Of a DNA stretch of 64,000 bases, positions 33,588 through 41,388 are shown piece after piece. Position numbers and translations under genes: made by a program. The stretch is from Hydrogenophaga sp. (GTDB taxonomy: Bacteria > Pseudomonadota > Gammaproteobacteria > Burkholderiales > Burkholderiaceae_C), in the NCBI GenBank assembly GCA_030653975.1, contig JAURYH010000053.1, positions 1-64,000 on the forward strand, in the 5' to 3' direction. Within the stretch, counting starts at the first letter, position 1, and every line of letters begins with the position of its first letter. The notes beneath the pieces are model-generated. The model had not been told where the DNA came from, searched no databases, and saw only the letters and a program-made list of their open reading frames with translations.

Positions 33588-35276
33588 ATGAAAAACGAAT
33601 ACGACCTGATCGTCATCGGCTCAGGCGCGGCCGGCCTGGCCACCGCCATCACCGCCAGGAAGCGCGGGCTCGACGTGGTGGTGCTGGAAAAAGAACCCGT
33701 GTTCGGCGGCACCACCGCGCTCTCGGGCGGTGTGCTCTGGATTCCGCTCGGCCCCCATGGGCGCCAGCAGAACCCGGCCGACACGCGCGAAGCCGTGCGC
33801 CGCTACATGGTGGAAGAAACCGGTTCGTTCTTTGACGAAGCCGCGGTCGACGCCTTCCTCGACAACGGCCCGAAGATGGTTGAGTTCTTCGAGCGCGAAA
33901 CACAGATGAAATTCGTGCCCACGCTCTACCCGGACTACCACCCCGACGTGCCCGGCGGCGTGGACATCGGCCGCTCCATCCTGGCCGCACCGTACGACAT
34001 CCGCGGTCTCGGCGCGGACATGGCGCGCCTGAAGCCGCCGCTGAAAACCATCACCTTCATCGGCATGATGTTCAACTCGTCGAACGCCGACCTGAAGCAC
34101 TTCTTCCAGGCCACCAAGTCGCTCACCTCGTTCATCTACGTGGCCAGGCGCCTGGCCACGCACCTCAAGGAACTCGCGCTCTACCGCCGCGGCATCGCGG
34201 TCACCAGCGGCAACGCGCTGGCCGCGCGGCTGGCGAAGTCGGCGCTGGACCTGGGCATTCCCATCCTCACCAGCACCCCTGCGCAGGGCATTCAGATGGA
34301 CGGGGAACGCGCCGTGGGCGTGCGCACCGCGCAGGGTGTAGTCCGTGCGCGCCACGGCGTGGTGCTGGCCTGCGGCGGTTTCCCGCACGACGTGAAACGC
34401 CTGGCCCAGGCCTACCCGCACGTGCAGCGCGGCCACCAGCACCTTTCGCCCACACCGGTCAGCAACACCGGCGACGGCGTGAACATGGCCGAGCAGCTCG
34501 GCGCCGTGGTGGACATCCGTTTCAAGGATGCGGCGGCGTGGATGCCGGTCTCGCGCGTGGACTACGGCCAGGGCGAGATCGGTGTCTTCCCGCACCTGCT
34601 GGACCGTTACAAGCCCGGCATCATCGGCGTGCTGGCCAACGGCAAACGCTTCACCAACGAATCGAACTCGTACCACGACGTCGGTGCGGCCATGGTGCGC
34701 GCCTGCGAAGGCCAGCAAGAGACGGCGATGTGGCTGGTCTGTGACAAGGCCACGCTGGGCAAGTACGGCATCGGCTTCGTCAAGCCCGCGCCCATGCCCA
34801 TTGGCAAGTTCCTGCGCAACGGCTACCTCATCAAAGGCAACACGCTCGCCGAACTCGCGAAGAACGCCGGCATCGATCCGGCCGGCCTGGAGCAGACCGT
34901 GCGCGAGTACAACGTCGGCGCCATCAAAGGCGAAGACCCGGCCTTCGGCCGCGGCCGCACCAGCTTCAACCGCTACCTGGCCGACCCGGCCCACCAGCCC
35001 AACCCCTGCGTGGCGCCGGTGCAGACCGGGCCGTTCTTCGCGGTCAAGCTCATCATGGGCGACCTCGGCACGTTTGACGGCATCCAGACCAGCGTGGTTG
35101 GCGAGGTGCTCCGGCGCGACGGCAGGCCAATAGCCGGCCTCTACGCCGTGGGCAACGACCGCGCCAGCATCATGGGCGGCAACTACCCCGGCGCCGGCAT
35201 CACGCACGGCCCGAACATGACCTTCGGCTACGTCACCGGCAACCACATCGCCGACCGTGCCGGAGCCACCGCATGA
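33588..35276 (+). CDS. FAD-dependent oxidoreductase, fumarate reductase / 3-ketosteroid delta-1-dehydrogenase type (copy 3)
   Basis: A 562-residue flavoprotein, third paralogue in the window. It opens with MKNEYDLIVIGSGAAGLAT, an FAD-binding motif, followed by FGGTTALSGGVLWIP. Near the end GLYAVGNDRASIMGGNYPGAG keeps the Tyr-Pro-x-x-Gly signature of ring delta-1-dehydrogenases, then ITHGPNMTFGYVTGNHIA. The ATG at 33588 with the ggag site is used instead of a TTG at 33576. Its stop overlaps the start of the NIPSNAP gene by four bases (ATGA). Confidence 0.9.
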   Translation: MKNEYDLIVIGSGAAGLATAITARKRGLDVVVLEKEPVFGGTTALSGGVLWIPLGPHGRQQNPADTREAVRRYMVEETGSFFDEAAVDAFLDNGPKMVEFFERETQMKFVPTLYPDYHPDVPGGVDIGRSILAAPYDIRGLGADMARLKPPLKTITFIGMMFNSSNADLKHFFQATKSLTSFIYVARRLATHLKELALYRRGIAVTSGNALAARLAKSALDLGIPILTSTPAQGIQMDGERAVGVRTAQGVVRARHGVVLACGGFPHDVKRLAQAYPHVQRGHQHLSPTPVSNTGDGVNMAEQLGAVVDIRFKDAAAWMPVSRVDYGQGEIGVFPHLLDRYKPGIIGVLANGKRFTNESNSYHDVGAAMVRACEGQQETAMWLVCDKATLGKYGIGFVKPAPMPIGKFLRNGYLIKGNTLAELAKNAGIDPAGLEQTVREYNVGAIKGEDPAFGRGRTSFNRYLADPAHQPNPCVAPVQTGPFFAVKLIMGDLGTFDGIQTSVVGEVLRRDGRPIAGLYAVGNDRASIMGGNYPGAGITHGPNMTFGYVTGNHIADRAGATA

Positions 35277-35710
35277 ACACGAAACACGTTGGTTTGGACA
35301 AGCCCGTTTCGCCGCCGGGCCGCCCCAAGGCGAAACAGCCCCCCCGGGGGGCAGCGACCCACATGCAATGGGGGAGCGTGGGGGCGAAAAACCTTGTGGA
35401 CCACCGCATCTACACCATCGCACTGCGCAAGATGCCCGAGTTCCTGGAAGTCTTCAACCGCCTGGCCATGCCCCTCCTGATGCAGACGCTGGGCCATCCG
35501 GTCGGGTTCTACACCAGCCTGGTGGGGCAACAGAACCAGTTCGTGCACCTCTGGGCCTACGACAGCCTGGCCGATTACGAGCGCCGATGCCTGGCGCGCG
35601 ACACGCACCCGGATTTCCCGACCTACCTGCAGGCCTCGGCCCACCTGATCACGGCGCAGGAAACGCGCCTGATCCGCGCCGTGCCCATGCCGGGCTGGGC
35701 GCAGCCCTGA
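35273..35710 (+). CDS. NIPSNAP-family protein with repeat-derived N-terminal extension
   Basis: A 145-residue reading frame whose last ~105 residues are a NIPSNAP-type domain (VDHRIYTIALRKMPEFLEVF, later FVHLWAYDSLADYERR). Residues about 13-38 are encoded by a family B palindromic repeat. The ATG overlaps the upstream stop and has the good site ggag seven bases before it, so translation through the repeat is likely; a GTG at 35396, just before the domain, is an alternative start. It partners the FAD oxidoreductase upstream, as the other NIPSNAP gene does at 21 kb. Confidence 0.8.
   Translation: MNTKHVGLDKPVSPPGRPKAKQPPRGAATHMQWGSVGAKNLVDHRIYTIALRKMPEFLEVFNRLAMPLLMQTLGHPVGFYTSLVGQQNQFVHLWAYDSLADYERRCLARDTHPDFPTYLQASAHLITAQETRLIRAVPMPGWAQP
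35310..35385. repeat. family B palindromic repeat (copy 1), in frame inside a gene
   Basis: Shares gccgggccgccccaaggcg, a ccccc/ggggg stem, gcagcgaccc and ggagcgtgggggc with the copy at 42.3 kb. It lies within the 5-prime end of the NIPSNAP gene without breaking the frame. Confidence 0.8.
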
Positions 35711-35830
35711 GCCCACCCGAGGCCGCCCTCGGCTGACCTGACCTGACCGGTCCGGTGGCGGCGGGTCGGGTTCACCGCATCGACAAGCGCGCCGAGGTCT
35801 CCCGAAGTTGCATCACCACGGAGTTTGAAC

Positions 35831-36172
35831 ATGCCCGACACCCCATCCACCCCCACCCAGCACGCCCTCGTCACCGGCGCCACCGGCGGCATCGGGCGCG
35901 GCATCTGCTTCGCCCTGATCGAGCAGGCCCGCAAGGACGGTGTGCGCCTGCACATCAGCGCCGCCGCCTCGCGGCACGGTGACAAGCTCGAAGCCCTGGT
36001 GCACGAACTGCGCGCGAAAGGCGTGGGCGCTTCCGGCGTGGCCGGCGACATCATCGACCCCACCCAGTGCGCCGCGCTGGTGGCCGGGGCCCAGGCCAGT
36101 GGCGGCGACCTCACTGCGCTGGTCTGCAACGCCGGTGCGTCCGGCCCGGGCAAGCCGCCCGTGACCGACTGA
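35831..36172 (+). pseudogene. truncated short-chain dehydrogenase (N-terminal half)
   Basis: A 113-residue frame that starts like a complete SDR: ALVTGATGGIGRGICFALIE (cofactor motif) and ALVCNAGAS near its end (the NAG motif). It stops just after this, so the catalytic Ser-Tyr-Lys half and the substrate region are missing; SDRs are normally about 250 residues. Translation beyond the stop gives no SDR sequence, and the convergent EamA gene ends ten bases away. A deletion that joined the two genes is the simplest explanation. The start has a ggag site, so a short protein may still be made, but it should not be active. Confidence 0.75.
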
Positions 36173-36181
36173 TCGCCCGGC

Positions 36182-37072
36182 TCAGGGAATCGGGTCTTCC
36201 ACCCCGCTGCGGCGCAGCGGGTTGAAACCGGTCACCAGCGCGGTCGCCAGCAACACCAGCGCACCGCCCGCGAAGATGCCGGAAGACACCACCTCGCCCA
36301 GCACCAGGTGGCCCCAGGTGACGCCGAAGACCGGGATCAGGAACACCGGGCTCATCGCCGCCACCGGCGACACGTGGCGAATGATGCGCAGATGCGCCCA
36401 GTAGGCCAGGCCCGAGGTGATCACGCCCAGCACCAGCAACACGCCCAGCGCGGCGGGCGTGAACCGCGCCTGTGGCCAGGCCAGCGCGGCACCCGGCAGC
36501 ACGAGCACGAGCGAGATCACGTGGATGCCCGCCGCGATGGCCAGCGGCTGCATGTGCGTCGTGGCGCGTTTCATGAGCGGGGTGGACAGGCCGTAGCAGG
36601 CTGCGGCGGCGATGCAGGCCAGGGCCGCCAGCAGGGTGGGGGCATCGGGCTGCACCGGCCCGAGCCGCACGATCAGGCCCACACCCACGAAACCGCAGAC
36701 GCAGCCGAGCAGCTTGCGCGCGGTGAGCGTGTCTTCCTTGAACCAGGCCGACGACAGCGTGCCGAAGAGCACCGCGGTGGTGTTGAGCAGGGCGCTGTAG
36801 CCGGCGGGCAGGCGCAGCGCGGCCCAGGCGTAGAGCAGGAACGGCACCACCACCGAGAGCACGCCCAGCACCAGCAGCTCGCGCCAATGTTGCCAGGGCC
36901 AGCGGTGGTTGAGCACGCGCATGATCACCGAAAGCGTCAGCGCCGCGAGCGCCACGCGGCCGCCCGCCAGCACCAGCGGCCCGAGCAGCGGGCTGGCGAT
37001 GCGCAGGAACAGAAAGGAGGCGCCCCAGAGCGCAGAGAGCCCGACGAGCTGGGCGAAGTGGTGGGTTTTCAC
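36182..37072 (-). CDS. EamA/DMT-family transporter
   Basis: A 296-residue membrane protein with ten predicted helices in two EamA repeats. It opens HFAQLVGLSALWGASFLFLRIASPLLGP, a typical EamA first helix, and the second half has ACYGLSTPLMKRATTHMQPLA and VFLIPVFGVTWGHLVLGEVVSSGIFAGGALVL. Probably an exporter of amino acids or metabolites; the substrate is unknown. It is a single gene facing the SDR fragment and is the possible breakpoint partner of that deletion. Confidence 0.92.
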   Translation of the reverse strand: MKTHHFAQLVGLSALWGASFLFLRIASPLLGPLVLAGGRVALAALTLSVIMRVLNHRWPWQHWRELLVLGVLSVVVPFLLYAWAALRLPAGYSALLNTTAVLFGTLSSAWFKEDTLTARKLLGCVCGFVGVGLIVRLGPVQPDAPTLLAALACIAAAACYGLSTPLMKRATTHMQPLAIAAGIHVISLVLVLPGAALAWPQARFTPAALGVLLVLGVITSGLAYWAHLRIIRHVSPVAAMSPVFLIPVFGVTWGHLVLGEVVSSGIFAGGALVLLATALVTGFNPLRRSGVEDPIP

Positions 37073-37219
37073 CGGGCCATTGTCGTGGTGAAGTGGTGTG
37101 GGCGCTGTCCGAGGGCTGACAGCCTGCTCGCGGCGCTGGTCAGCTTGCCGGGTGGCCAGAGGGTCCTGTAGAGTTCAACGCCTGCCTGCTGCCAGCGGTT
37201 TGAATCCAGAGGTTCCACC

Positions 37220-37879
37220 ATGTCGCTCGCGCTCTACGGACACCCCTTTTCCTCGTACACCCAGAAAGCGCTCATCGCGCTCTACGAGAACGGCACCCCC
37301 TTCGAATTCCGCTGCATCGGCCCGGACACGCCGGAGCATGCGGCCGAGTGGCTGCGGCGCTGGCCCATCGCCCGGTTCCCGCTGCTGCTCGACGGCGAAC
37401 GCCAGATCGTCGAGACCAGCCTCATCATCGAATATTTGCAGCTCGCCCACCCCGGCCCCGTGCGCCTGCTGCCCGCCGACCCGATGGCCGCGCTGGACGT
37501 GCGCTTTCTCGACCGCTACTTCGATCTGTACGTGATGAGCGCGATGCAGCTGGCGGTGGACACCGCGCTCAAGCGCTATCCGATGACGGTCGAAAAAGGA
37601 CGGGCCATCGCCAGCGAGCGGCTGGAGCGCGCCTACGTCTGGCTCGAAGGGCACCTGGCCGGCAAGACCTGGGCCGCGGGTGCGGACTTCACGCTGGCCG
37701 ACTGCGCGGCCGCGCCCTCGCTGTTCTACGCCGACTGGGTGCACCCGATCGCCGAGGCGCATCCGCTGCTGCGCGCCTACCGCGCGCGCCTGCTGGCCCG
37801 GCCGTCGTTTGCCCGGGCGGTGGAAGAAGCGCGGCCGTTTCGCTCGTACTTTCCTTTGGGCGCGCCGGACCGCGACTGA
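37220..37879 (+). CDS. glutathione S-transferase family protein
   Basis: A 219-residue GST. The N-terminal thioredoxin fold starts LALYGHPFSSYTQKALIALYENG, with the glutathione-binding cis-Pro in RFPLLLDGERQIVETSLIIEYL (about residues 53-73). The helical C-terminal domain has the N-capping motif WAAGADFTLADCAAAPSLFYA (about 151-171). A Ser at position 10 or 11 may be the activating residue. The ATG at 37220 is preceded by agaggt. Detoxification or reductive ring chemistry is possible; no linked enzyme decides this. Confidence 0.92.
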   Translation: MSLALYGHPFSSYTQKALIALYENGTPFEFRCIGPDTPEHAAEWLRRWPIARFPLLLDGERQIVETSLIIEYLQLAHPGPVRLLPADPMAALDVRFLDRYFDLYVMSAMQLAVDTALKRYPMTVEKGRAIASERLERAYVWLEGHLAGKTWAAGADFTLADCAAAPSLFYADWVHPIAEAHPLLRAYRARLLARPSFARAVEEARPFRSYFPLGAPDRD

Positions 37880-38020
37880 AGCGCGGGGCGCCTTCACTCC
37901 GGTCAGCTGATCGGGGAGCTCATGCGCGCCCAGGTCGAGCGATTTCCGCATGAACGTGACGGAGGTTCTGTTGCGCCCTTGTTGAACAGGGAGAACGCGC
38001 CCGGTGCCGCGCGAACTGCC

Positions 38021-38830
38021 TCATGCGAGTGCGGGCTCAGCGAGCCGGATCGCCTGCTCGAAAGCCTGCTGGTCAGGGCCGACGAAGGGCGTACGCTCGC
38101 GCGCAGAATCGAGGCTTGAGTAGAGCAGTTCCTCGAGCTCTTCGGCTGGGGGCAGGTGGCTGCTGAGCACACGCTGCGGCCGAAGGTCGCGCCACGGCAA
38201 ACATGTGGCCGCCAGCGTTTTTCGGTCGAGTTGTGCGAGCCAGGGCGCGTCGATGGTCGCCCACAGCGCGAGCCCCTCGCGCAGTTCGGCCGCAGTGACT
38301 TCTGCCGCCGACTCGGCCGCCTTCGCCAACACCGCGCCGAAGCAGTCCGAGCTGAAGAGGTGGCGGGTGTGGGTATCGAACAAGGCCATCGTCTCTGGCG
38401 CGTCGTAGACCGGCGGACGCAGTGCGAGCAGACGGCGGTTGCCCACGTCCAGCGCCTGACCTGGATTGAGCAGCCAGGTGCGCTCCAGCGGCAACTGGTG
38501 CAGTCCCAGCTTGCCCACACCCAGGTAGTTGGTGACGATGCGGGCCTGCGGCGCTACCTCCATGACGGCGCGCAGCGCGCCCATGTGGTCCGCGTCAGCG
38601 TGGGTGAGCCAGATCCAGCGCAGATCAGCCGGGTCCATCCGCGCCGCCAGTGACGCCACGAAGTCATCGCGCAATGCGCCGATGCCGGTGTCCACCAGCA
38701 CCGGCTCGAGGGCGTGGATCAGATACGCATTGACCGGCAGTACGCCCAGGCCGGGCAACGGCACGTGAGTGCAGAACAGGTCGGTGTCGGGGCCGATGCG
38801 GCGTGCCGGCAGCAAGGTGGGTTGGTCCAT
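38021..38830 (-). CDS. MBL-fold metallo-hydrolase
   Basis: A 269-residue metallo-beta-lactamase-fold hydrolase. The metal motif reads THADADH (H77, D79, D81, H82): the second His of the usual HxHxDH is Asp, a known variant. Further ligands are likely in LFSSDCFG and SSHLPP. The start at 38830 (MDQPTLL) is chosen over one 15 codons upstream. The N-terminal PVNAYLIHALEPVLVDTGIG is the standard opening strand pair. It lies 48 bases downstream of a cytochrome c gene on the same strand. The substrate is unknown. Confidence 0.88.
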   Translation of the reverse strand: MDQPTLLPARRIGPDTDLFCTHVPLPGLGVLPVNAYLIHALEPVLVDTGIGALRDDFVASLAARMDPADLRWIWLTHADADHMGALRAVMEVAPQARIVTNYLGVGKLGLHQLPLERTWLLNPGQALDVGNRRLLALRPPVYDAPETMALFDTHTRHLFSSDCFGAVLAKAAESAAEVTAAELREGLALWATIDAPWLAQLDRKTLAATCLPWRDLRPQRVLSSHLPPAEELEELLYSSLDSARERTPFVGPDQQAFEQAIRLAEPALA

Positions 38831-38878
38831 GGTCAGGGTACCTTTCAAACAATCTGGAAGTGGGCTTATGGACATGCG

Positions 38879-39358
38879 TCAGCCGGGGAACTTCACGACA
38901 GGTCCCGCGGGAGCTTGTCCGGGTGGCACATAGGCCGGTGCAGGTGTGCCAGCCGGACCCAGGTGTCGGATGTAGTGGTACAGCGCGCGCAGGTCGCGCT
39001 CGTCCATTGCGTGCACGTTGAACCACGGCATCGGCGGCCGCGGCTTGAAGCTGCGTGCGGTGCGCAGCCACGAAGCCTCGCTGTGGTCGCGCATGTAAAG
39101 ACGCAGGTTGGTCGCGTAGGTGGTTCCCCAGGGTCCGCTCCAGCCGAGCGGATCGCCGGTGAGCCACAGCGCTTCGGGAACGCGGCCCTCGGCCGCTGCG
39201 TAGCCAGGCGTGTGGCAGTCGTTGCAGCCGGCGGTCTGAGCCAGGTAGCGGCCGCGCGCGACGAGCACGCGGTCTCCGTCCAGTGCGGCGGCCGGGCCAG
39301 GGGCCGCGAGCGCGATGAGCGTGCAGGTCGCGGCAGCGAGAGAAAGCTTGATGGGCAT
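38879..39358 (-). CDS. periplasmic c-type cytochrome
   Basis: A 159-residue exported monohaem cytochrome c. The signal peptide runs to about PAAALDGD (residue ~25). The haem-binding motif is CNDCH in QTAGCNDCHTPGYAA, and the axial Met is probably in PMPWFNVHAM. The closing region ALYHYIRHLGPAG is typical of the last cytochrome helix. It resembles the diheme-type dehydrogenase cytochrome partners but has only one CxxCH. The start at 39358 is followed by a normal signal sequence, whereas the longer frame adds promoter-region residues. Confidence 0.88.
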   Translation of the reverse strand: MPIKLSLAAATCTLIALAAPGPAAALDGDRVLVARGRYLAQTAGCNDCHTPGYAAAEGRVPEALWLTGDPLGWSGPWGTTYATNLRLYMRDHSEASWLRTARSFKPRPPMPWFNVHAMDERDLRALYHYIRHLGPAGTPAPAYVPPGQAPAGPVVKFPG

Positions 39359-39433
39359 TGCTGTGGTCCTTTCAGGGATTTGTGGAGGTCCGGAAAGTTT
39401 GATTGCCACCACCTGGCCGCGATATGAAGTGTT

Positions 39434-39461
39434 TGCTAAGCAAATGCTAAAAATTTGCTAA
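39434..39461. promoter_or_regulatory. three phased TGCTAA repeats
   Basis: TGCTAA occurs at 39434, 39445 and 39456, each exactly 11 bases apart (about one helical turn), in an AT-rich patch; the first is also within TTTGCTAAGCAAA, a 13-base palindrome. The patch lies 76 bases before the cytochrome start and on the other side 76 bases before the rightward small frame. It looks like a cooperative regulator site or a curved promoter element. Confidence 0.4.
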
Positions 39462-39494
39462 AACAAACCACTCTTGCGCAATCTATCCTGTTAA

Positions 39495-39508
39495 GAGACA
39501 ATCGTCTC
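39495..39508. promoter_or_regulatory. candidate TetR operator
   Basis: Perfect palindrome GAGAC-AATC-GTCTC just upstream (28 bases) of the small frame that overlaps the TetR gene. The symmetric GAGAC/GTCTC form is typical of TetR-family operators, and the position suggests autoregulation. Confidence 0.5.
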
Positions 39509-39536
39509 ATTAAAAACAGGCAAGAGAAAAATTCGA

Positions 39537-39650
39537 ATGGGAATGTCCCGCGCACAGGTGGATCGCGCGCTCGACGAGCACTTCCGCCATGAGGCCAACG
39601 ACGACGTCGAGGCCATCCTCGAACAGTGGCCACAGCAGGAGGCGGCATGA
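39537..39650 (+). pseudogene. short N-terminal remnant of NTF2/SnoaL-like protein
   Basis: A 37-residue frame reading MGMSRAQVDRALDEHFRHEA then NDDVEAILEQW and stopping soon after. The first ~28 residues look like the first helices of SnoaL/NTF2-like (nuclear transport factor 2 family) proteins, which are normally 120-150 residues. It has a purine-rich site (agagaaa) before the ATG and its stop overlaps the TetR start by four bases (ATGA), so it could still act as a leader that couples translation of the regulator. The family call rests on a short stretch and is tentative. Confidence 0.4.
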
Positions 39651-40264
39651 AGAACGAATCCGGGGCGCGCGCGAATCAGTTGCGCCGCACACGCAAAGAT
39701 CTGCTGCAGGCCGCTGCACGGCTCACGCGCCAGGGCCAGAATCCCAGTCTCGAGGAAGTGGCCGAGGAGGCGATGGTCTCGCGCGCCACCGCCTACCGTC
39801 ACTTTCCTGATGTCAACGCGCTGATCGTCGAGGCATCCCTGGACCTCGATACGCCACAGCCCGAGCAGTTGTTCCTCGACGGGCCACCCGAGGACCCGGT
39901 GGCGCGCATGGAGCGAGTGGACTCGGCGCTTGAGGCGATGATCCGGGACAACGAGGTTGCCCTGCGCCTGATGATGAAGCACGCGCTCGATCGCAGTGTG
40001 CGACGAACCGATGACTCGACCATGCCGATGCGCCAGAACCGCCGCACGCCGCTGATCGAGGCAGCGCTGGAGCCGGCGCGTCGCCAGTTCCGTCCTGCCG
40101 CGCTGAAAACGCTCACGCGCGCGCTGGCGATGGTGGTCGGCACCGAGTCCATGCTTGCGCTCAAGGATGTTCTGCAACTCGACGACGCCGAAGCGCGGCG
40201 CGTGCGGCGCTGGGCGATTCGCGCGCTCGTTGATGCCGCTCGCAAGCCCATCCCTGCCACCTGA
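39647..40264 (+). CDS. TetR-family transcriptional regulator
   Basis: A 205-residue TetR-like regulator. The DNA-binding region is RRTRKDLLQAAARLTRQGQNPSLEEVAEEAMVSRATAYRHFPD (about residues 12-55). The remainder is helical with RRWAIRALVDAARKP at the end. The ATG overlaps the stop of the 37-residue frame, and a ggag-like site (caggaggc) precedes it. A palindrome at 39495-39508 is a likely autoregulatory operator. It may control the divergent cytochrome c / MBL pair. Confidence 0.85.
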   Translation: MKNESGARANQLRRTRKDLLQAAARLTRQGQNPSLEEVAEEAMVSRATAYRHFPDVNALIVEASLDLDTPQPEQLFLDGPPEDPVARMERVDSALEAMIRDNEVALRLMMKHALDRSVRRTDDSTMPMRQNRRTPLIEAALEPARRQFRPAALKTLTRALAMVVGTESMLALKDVLQLDDAEARRVRRWAIRALVDAARKPIPAT

Positions 40265-40280
40265 GGGAGCTGCTGCGGTG

Positions 40281-40607
40281 ATGCCGATTCGGCAAACTGA
40301 ACCTGTCGATGTGCGCTACTACCCGTGCGATGGCAGCGTGTTCCTGGACGCGCACCACCTGATCAAGGGCGTGGCTGGATCGCTGTTCTGGAAGCTCGCG
40401 CGCGAGCATGTGCGCCATCAGCGCTGCGAGTACTGCACGCGCGAGCTTCGCCTGCCTGGCCACCAGCCTGTCCTTGACAAGCCAGGCGGGTGGCACTGTG
40501 TACATTGCAGGCTCAACCAAGGAGGACACAGCCATGCGGGTTTTTCTGATCGATGCGGACAACCTTTCTTCGCCCACCTGGGTGGACGAAGCTCTCAAGG
40601 CACTTGA
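40281..40607 (+). CDS. small Cys-rich hypothetical protein, possibly degraded
   Basis: A 108-residue frame 16 bases downstream of the TetR gene. Residues about 15-60 (DGSVFLDAHHLIKGVAGSLF, WKLAREH, CTRELRLPGHQ) recall a small DNA-binding-like module found at the ends of some bacterial sensor proteins, but I cannot name it. Two CxxC pairs (CEYC near residue 52 and CVHC near 76) could hold zinc. The last ~25 residues are read through the ribosome site and start of the next gene, an overlap of 74 bases, which suggests that the natural 3-prime end was lost. A real start is supported by spacing; function is unknown. Confidence 0.4.
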   Translation: MPIRQTEPVDVRYYPCDGSVFLDAHHLIKGVAGSLFWKLAREHVRHQRCEYCTRELRLPGHQPVLDKPGGWHCVHCRLNQGGHSHAGFSDRCGQPFFAHLGGRSSQGT

Positions 40608-41376
40608 AACCGCCGAGGGCAGTTTCGCGGTGCGGCGGGCCTACGGCAGTGCCGAAAACCTCAAGGGCCTGGCCGACACCTTGCGCACCTGGGCCATCCG
40701 GCCCTTCGTGAACCTGTCGCTGAGCAAGAACACGACCGACATCGCGCTGGCGGCCGACGCCATGGCGTTCGCCTGCCAGCTGCCGGCGCCGGCCATGATC
40801 GTCATCGGCTCGGGCGATGCGGATTTTGTGCCGCTGGTGGTGCGCCTGCGGGAACGCGGCATTCAGGTGGTCTGCGTGTCCGAGGCGGGCAAGATGGCAC
40901 CGGAGGCGGTGTCGGCCTACGACCGCGTGGTGTATGTGGGCCATGCGACATCTGCGCGAAAGGCAGCGCCATCCCCTGTGGCCGCCGCTGCGCCCGAGAA
41001 ACCACGGAAGCCCGCTCCCGCAGCAGCGCCTGCATCCACCGTCGCCGCCAAGAAGGCACCAGCGAAAAAGGCGGTGGCCAAGAAGGCGGGGCCTGTGGCG
41101 CCACCAGCGCAGAAGGTGGCATCCAAGAAAGCAGCAGACCAGCCGGTTGCACCCGCAGACACGGTGACGGTACCGCGCATTCTGGCGGTGGTGCCCGCCC
41201 TGGAAACGGGCGCATGGCAGCCGCTGGGTGAAGTCTCGAAGGCCCTGCACGACGGCAAACTGCTGGGCAAGAACGCGCAGACGACCAAGCTCCTCAAGAA
41301 ATTCCCGCAGCACTTCGAGCTGGCCCCCGGGAAGCAGCCCAACCGGGTCCGTTTCGTGTCGGCCACCTCGCATTGA
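40534..41376 (+). CDS. NYN-domain protein (LabA/DUF88 type) with Lys/Ala-rich linker
   Basis: A 280-residue protein. Residues 1-145 form a PIN-like NYN domain, probably a ribonuclease fold: acidic residues are in MRVFLIDADN (D7, D9), KNTTDIALAADAM and GSGDADFVPLV. Residues about 150-210 are a low-complexity linker rich in Lys, Ala and Pro (for example KKAPAKKAVAKKA), similar to histone-H1-like tails and likely to bind nucleic acid. The C-terminal ~65 residues look like an OST-HTH/LOTUS-type winged helix. The start follows a very good site (aaggagg). It probably acts on RNA; the target is unknown. Confidence 0.85.
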   Translation: MRVFLIDADNLSSPTWVDEALKALETAEGSFAVRRAYGSAENLKGLADTLRTWAIRPFVNLSLSKNTTDIALAADAMAFACQLPAPAMIVIGSGDADFVPLVVRLRERGIQVVCVSEAGKMAPEAVSAYDRVVYVGHATSARKAAPSPVAAAAPEKPRKPAPAAAPASTVAAKKAPAKKAVAKKAGPVAPPAQKVASKKAADQPVAPADTVTVPRILAVVPALETGAWQPLGEVSKALHDGKLLGKNAQTTKLLKKFPQHFELAPGKQPNRVRFVSATSH

Positions 41377-41383
41377 GGTGGCC
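41361..41383. terminator. bidirectional hairpin between convergent genes
   Basis: Perfect 9-base stem GGCCACCTC / GAGGTGGCC with a 5-base loop, overlapping the stop of the NYN gene and ending 5 bases before the convergent rhtA-like stop. There is no T-run, so it is a weak or factor-assisted terminator. Confidence 0.5.
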
Positions 41384-41388
41384 TCGCT

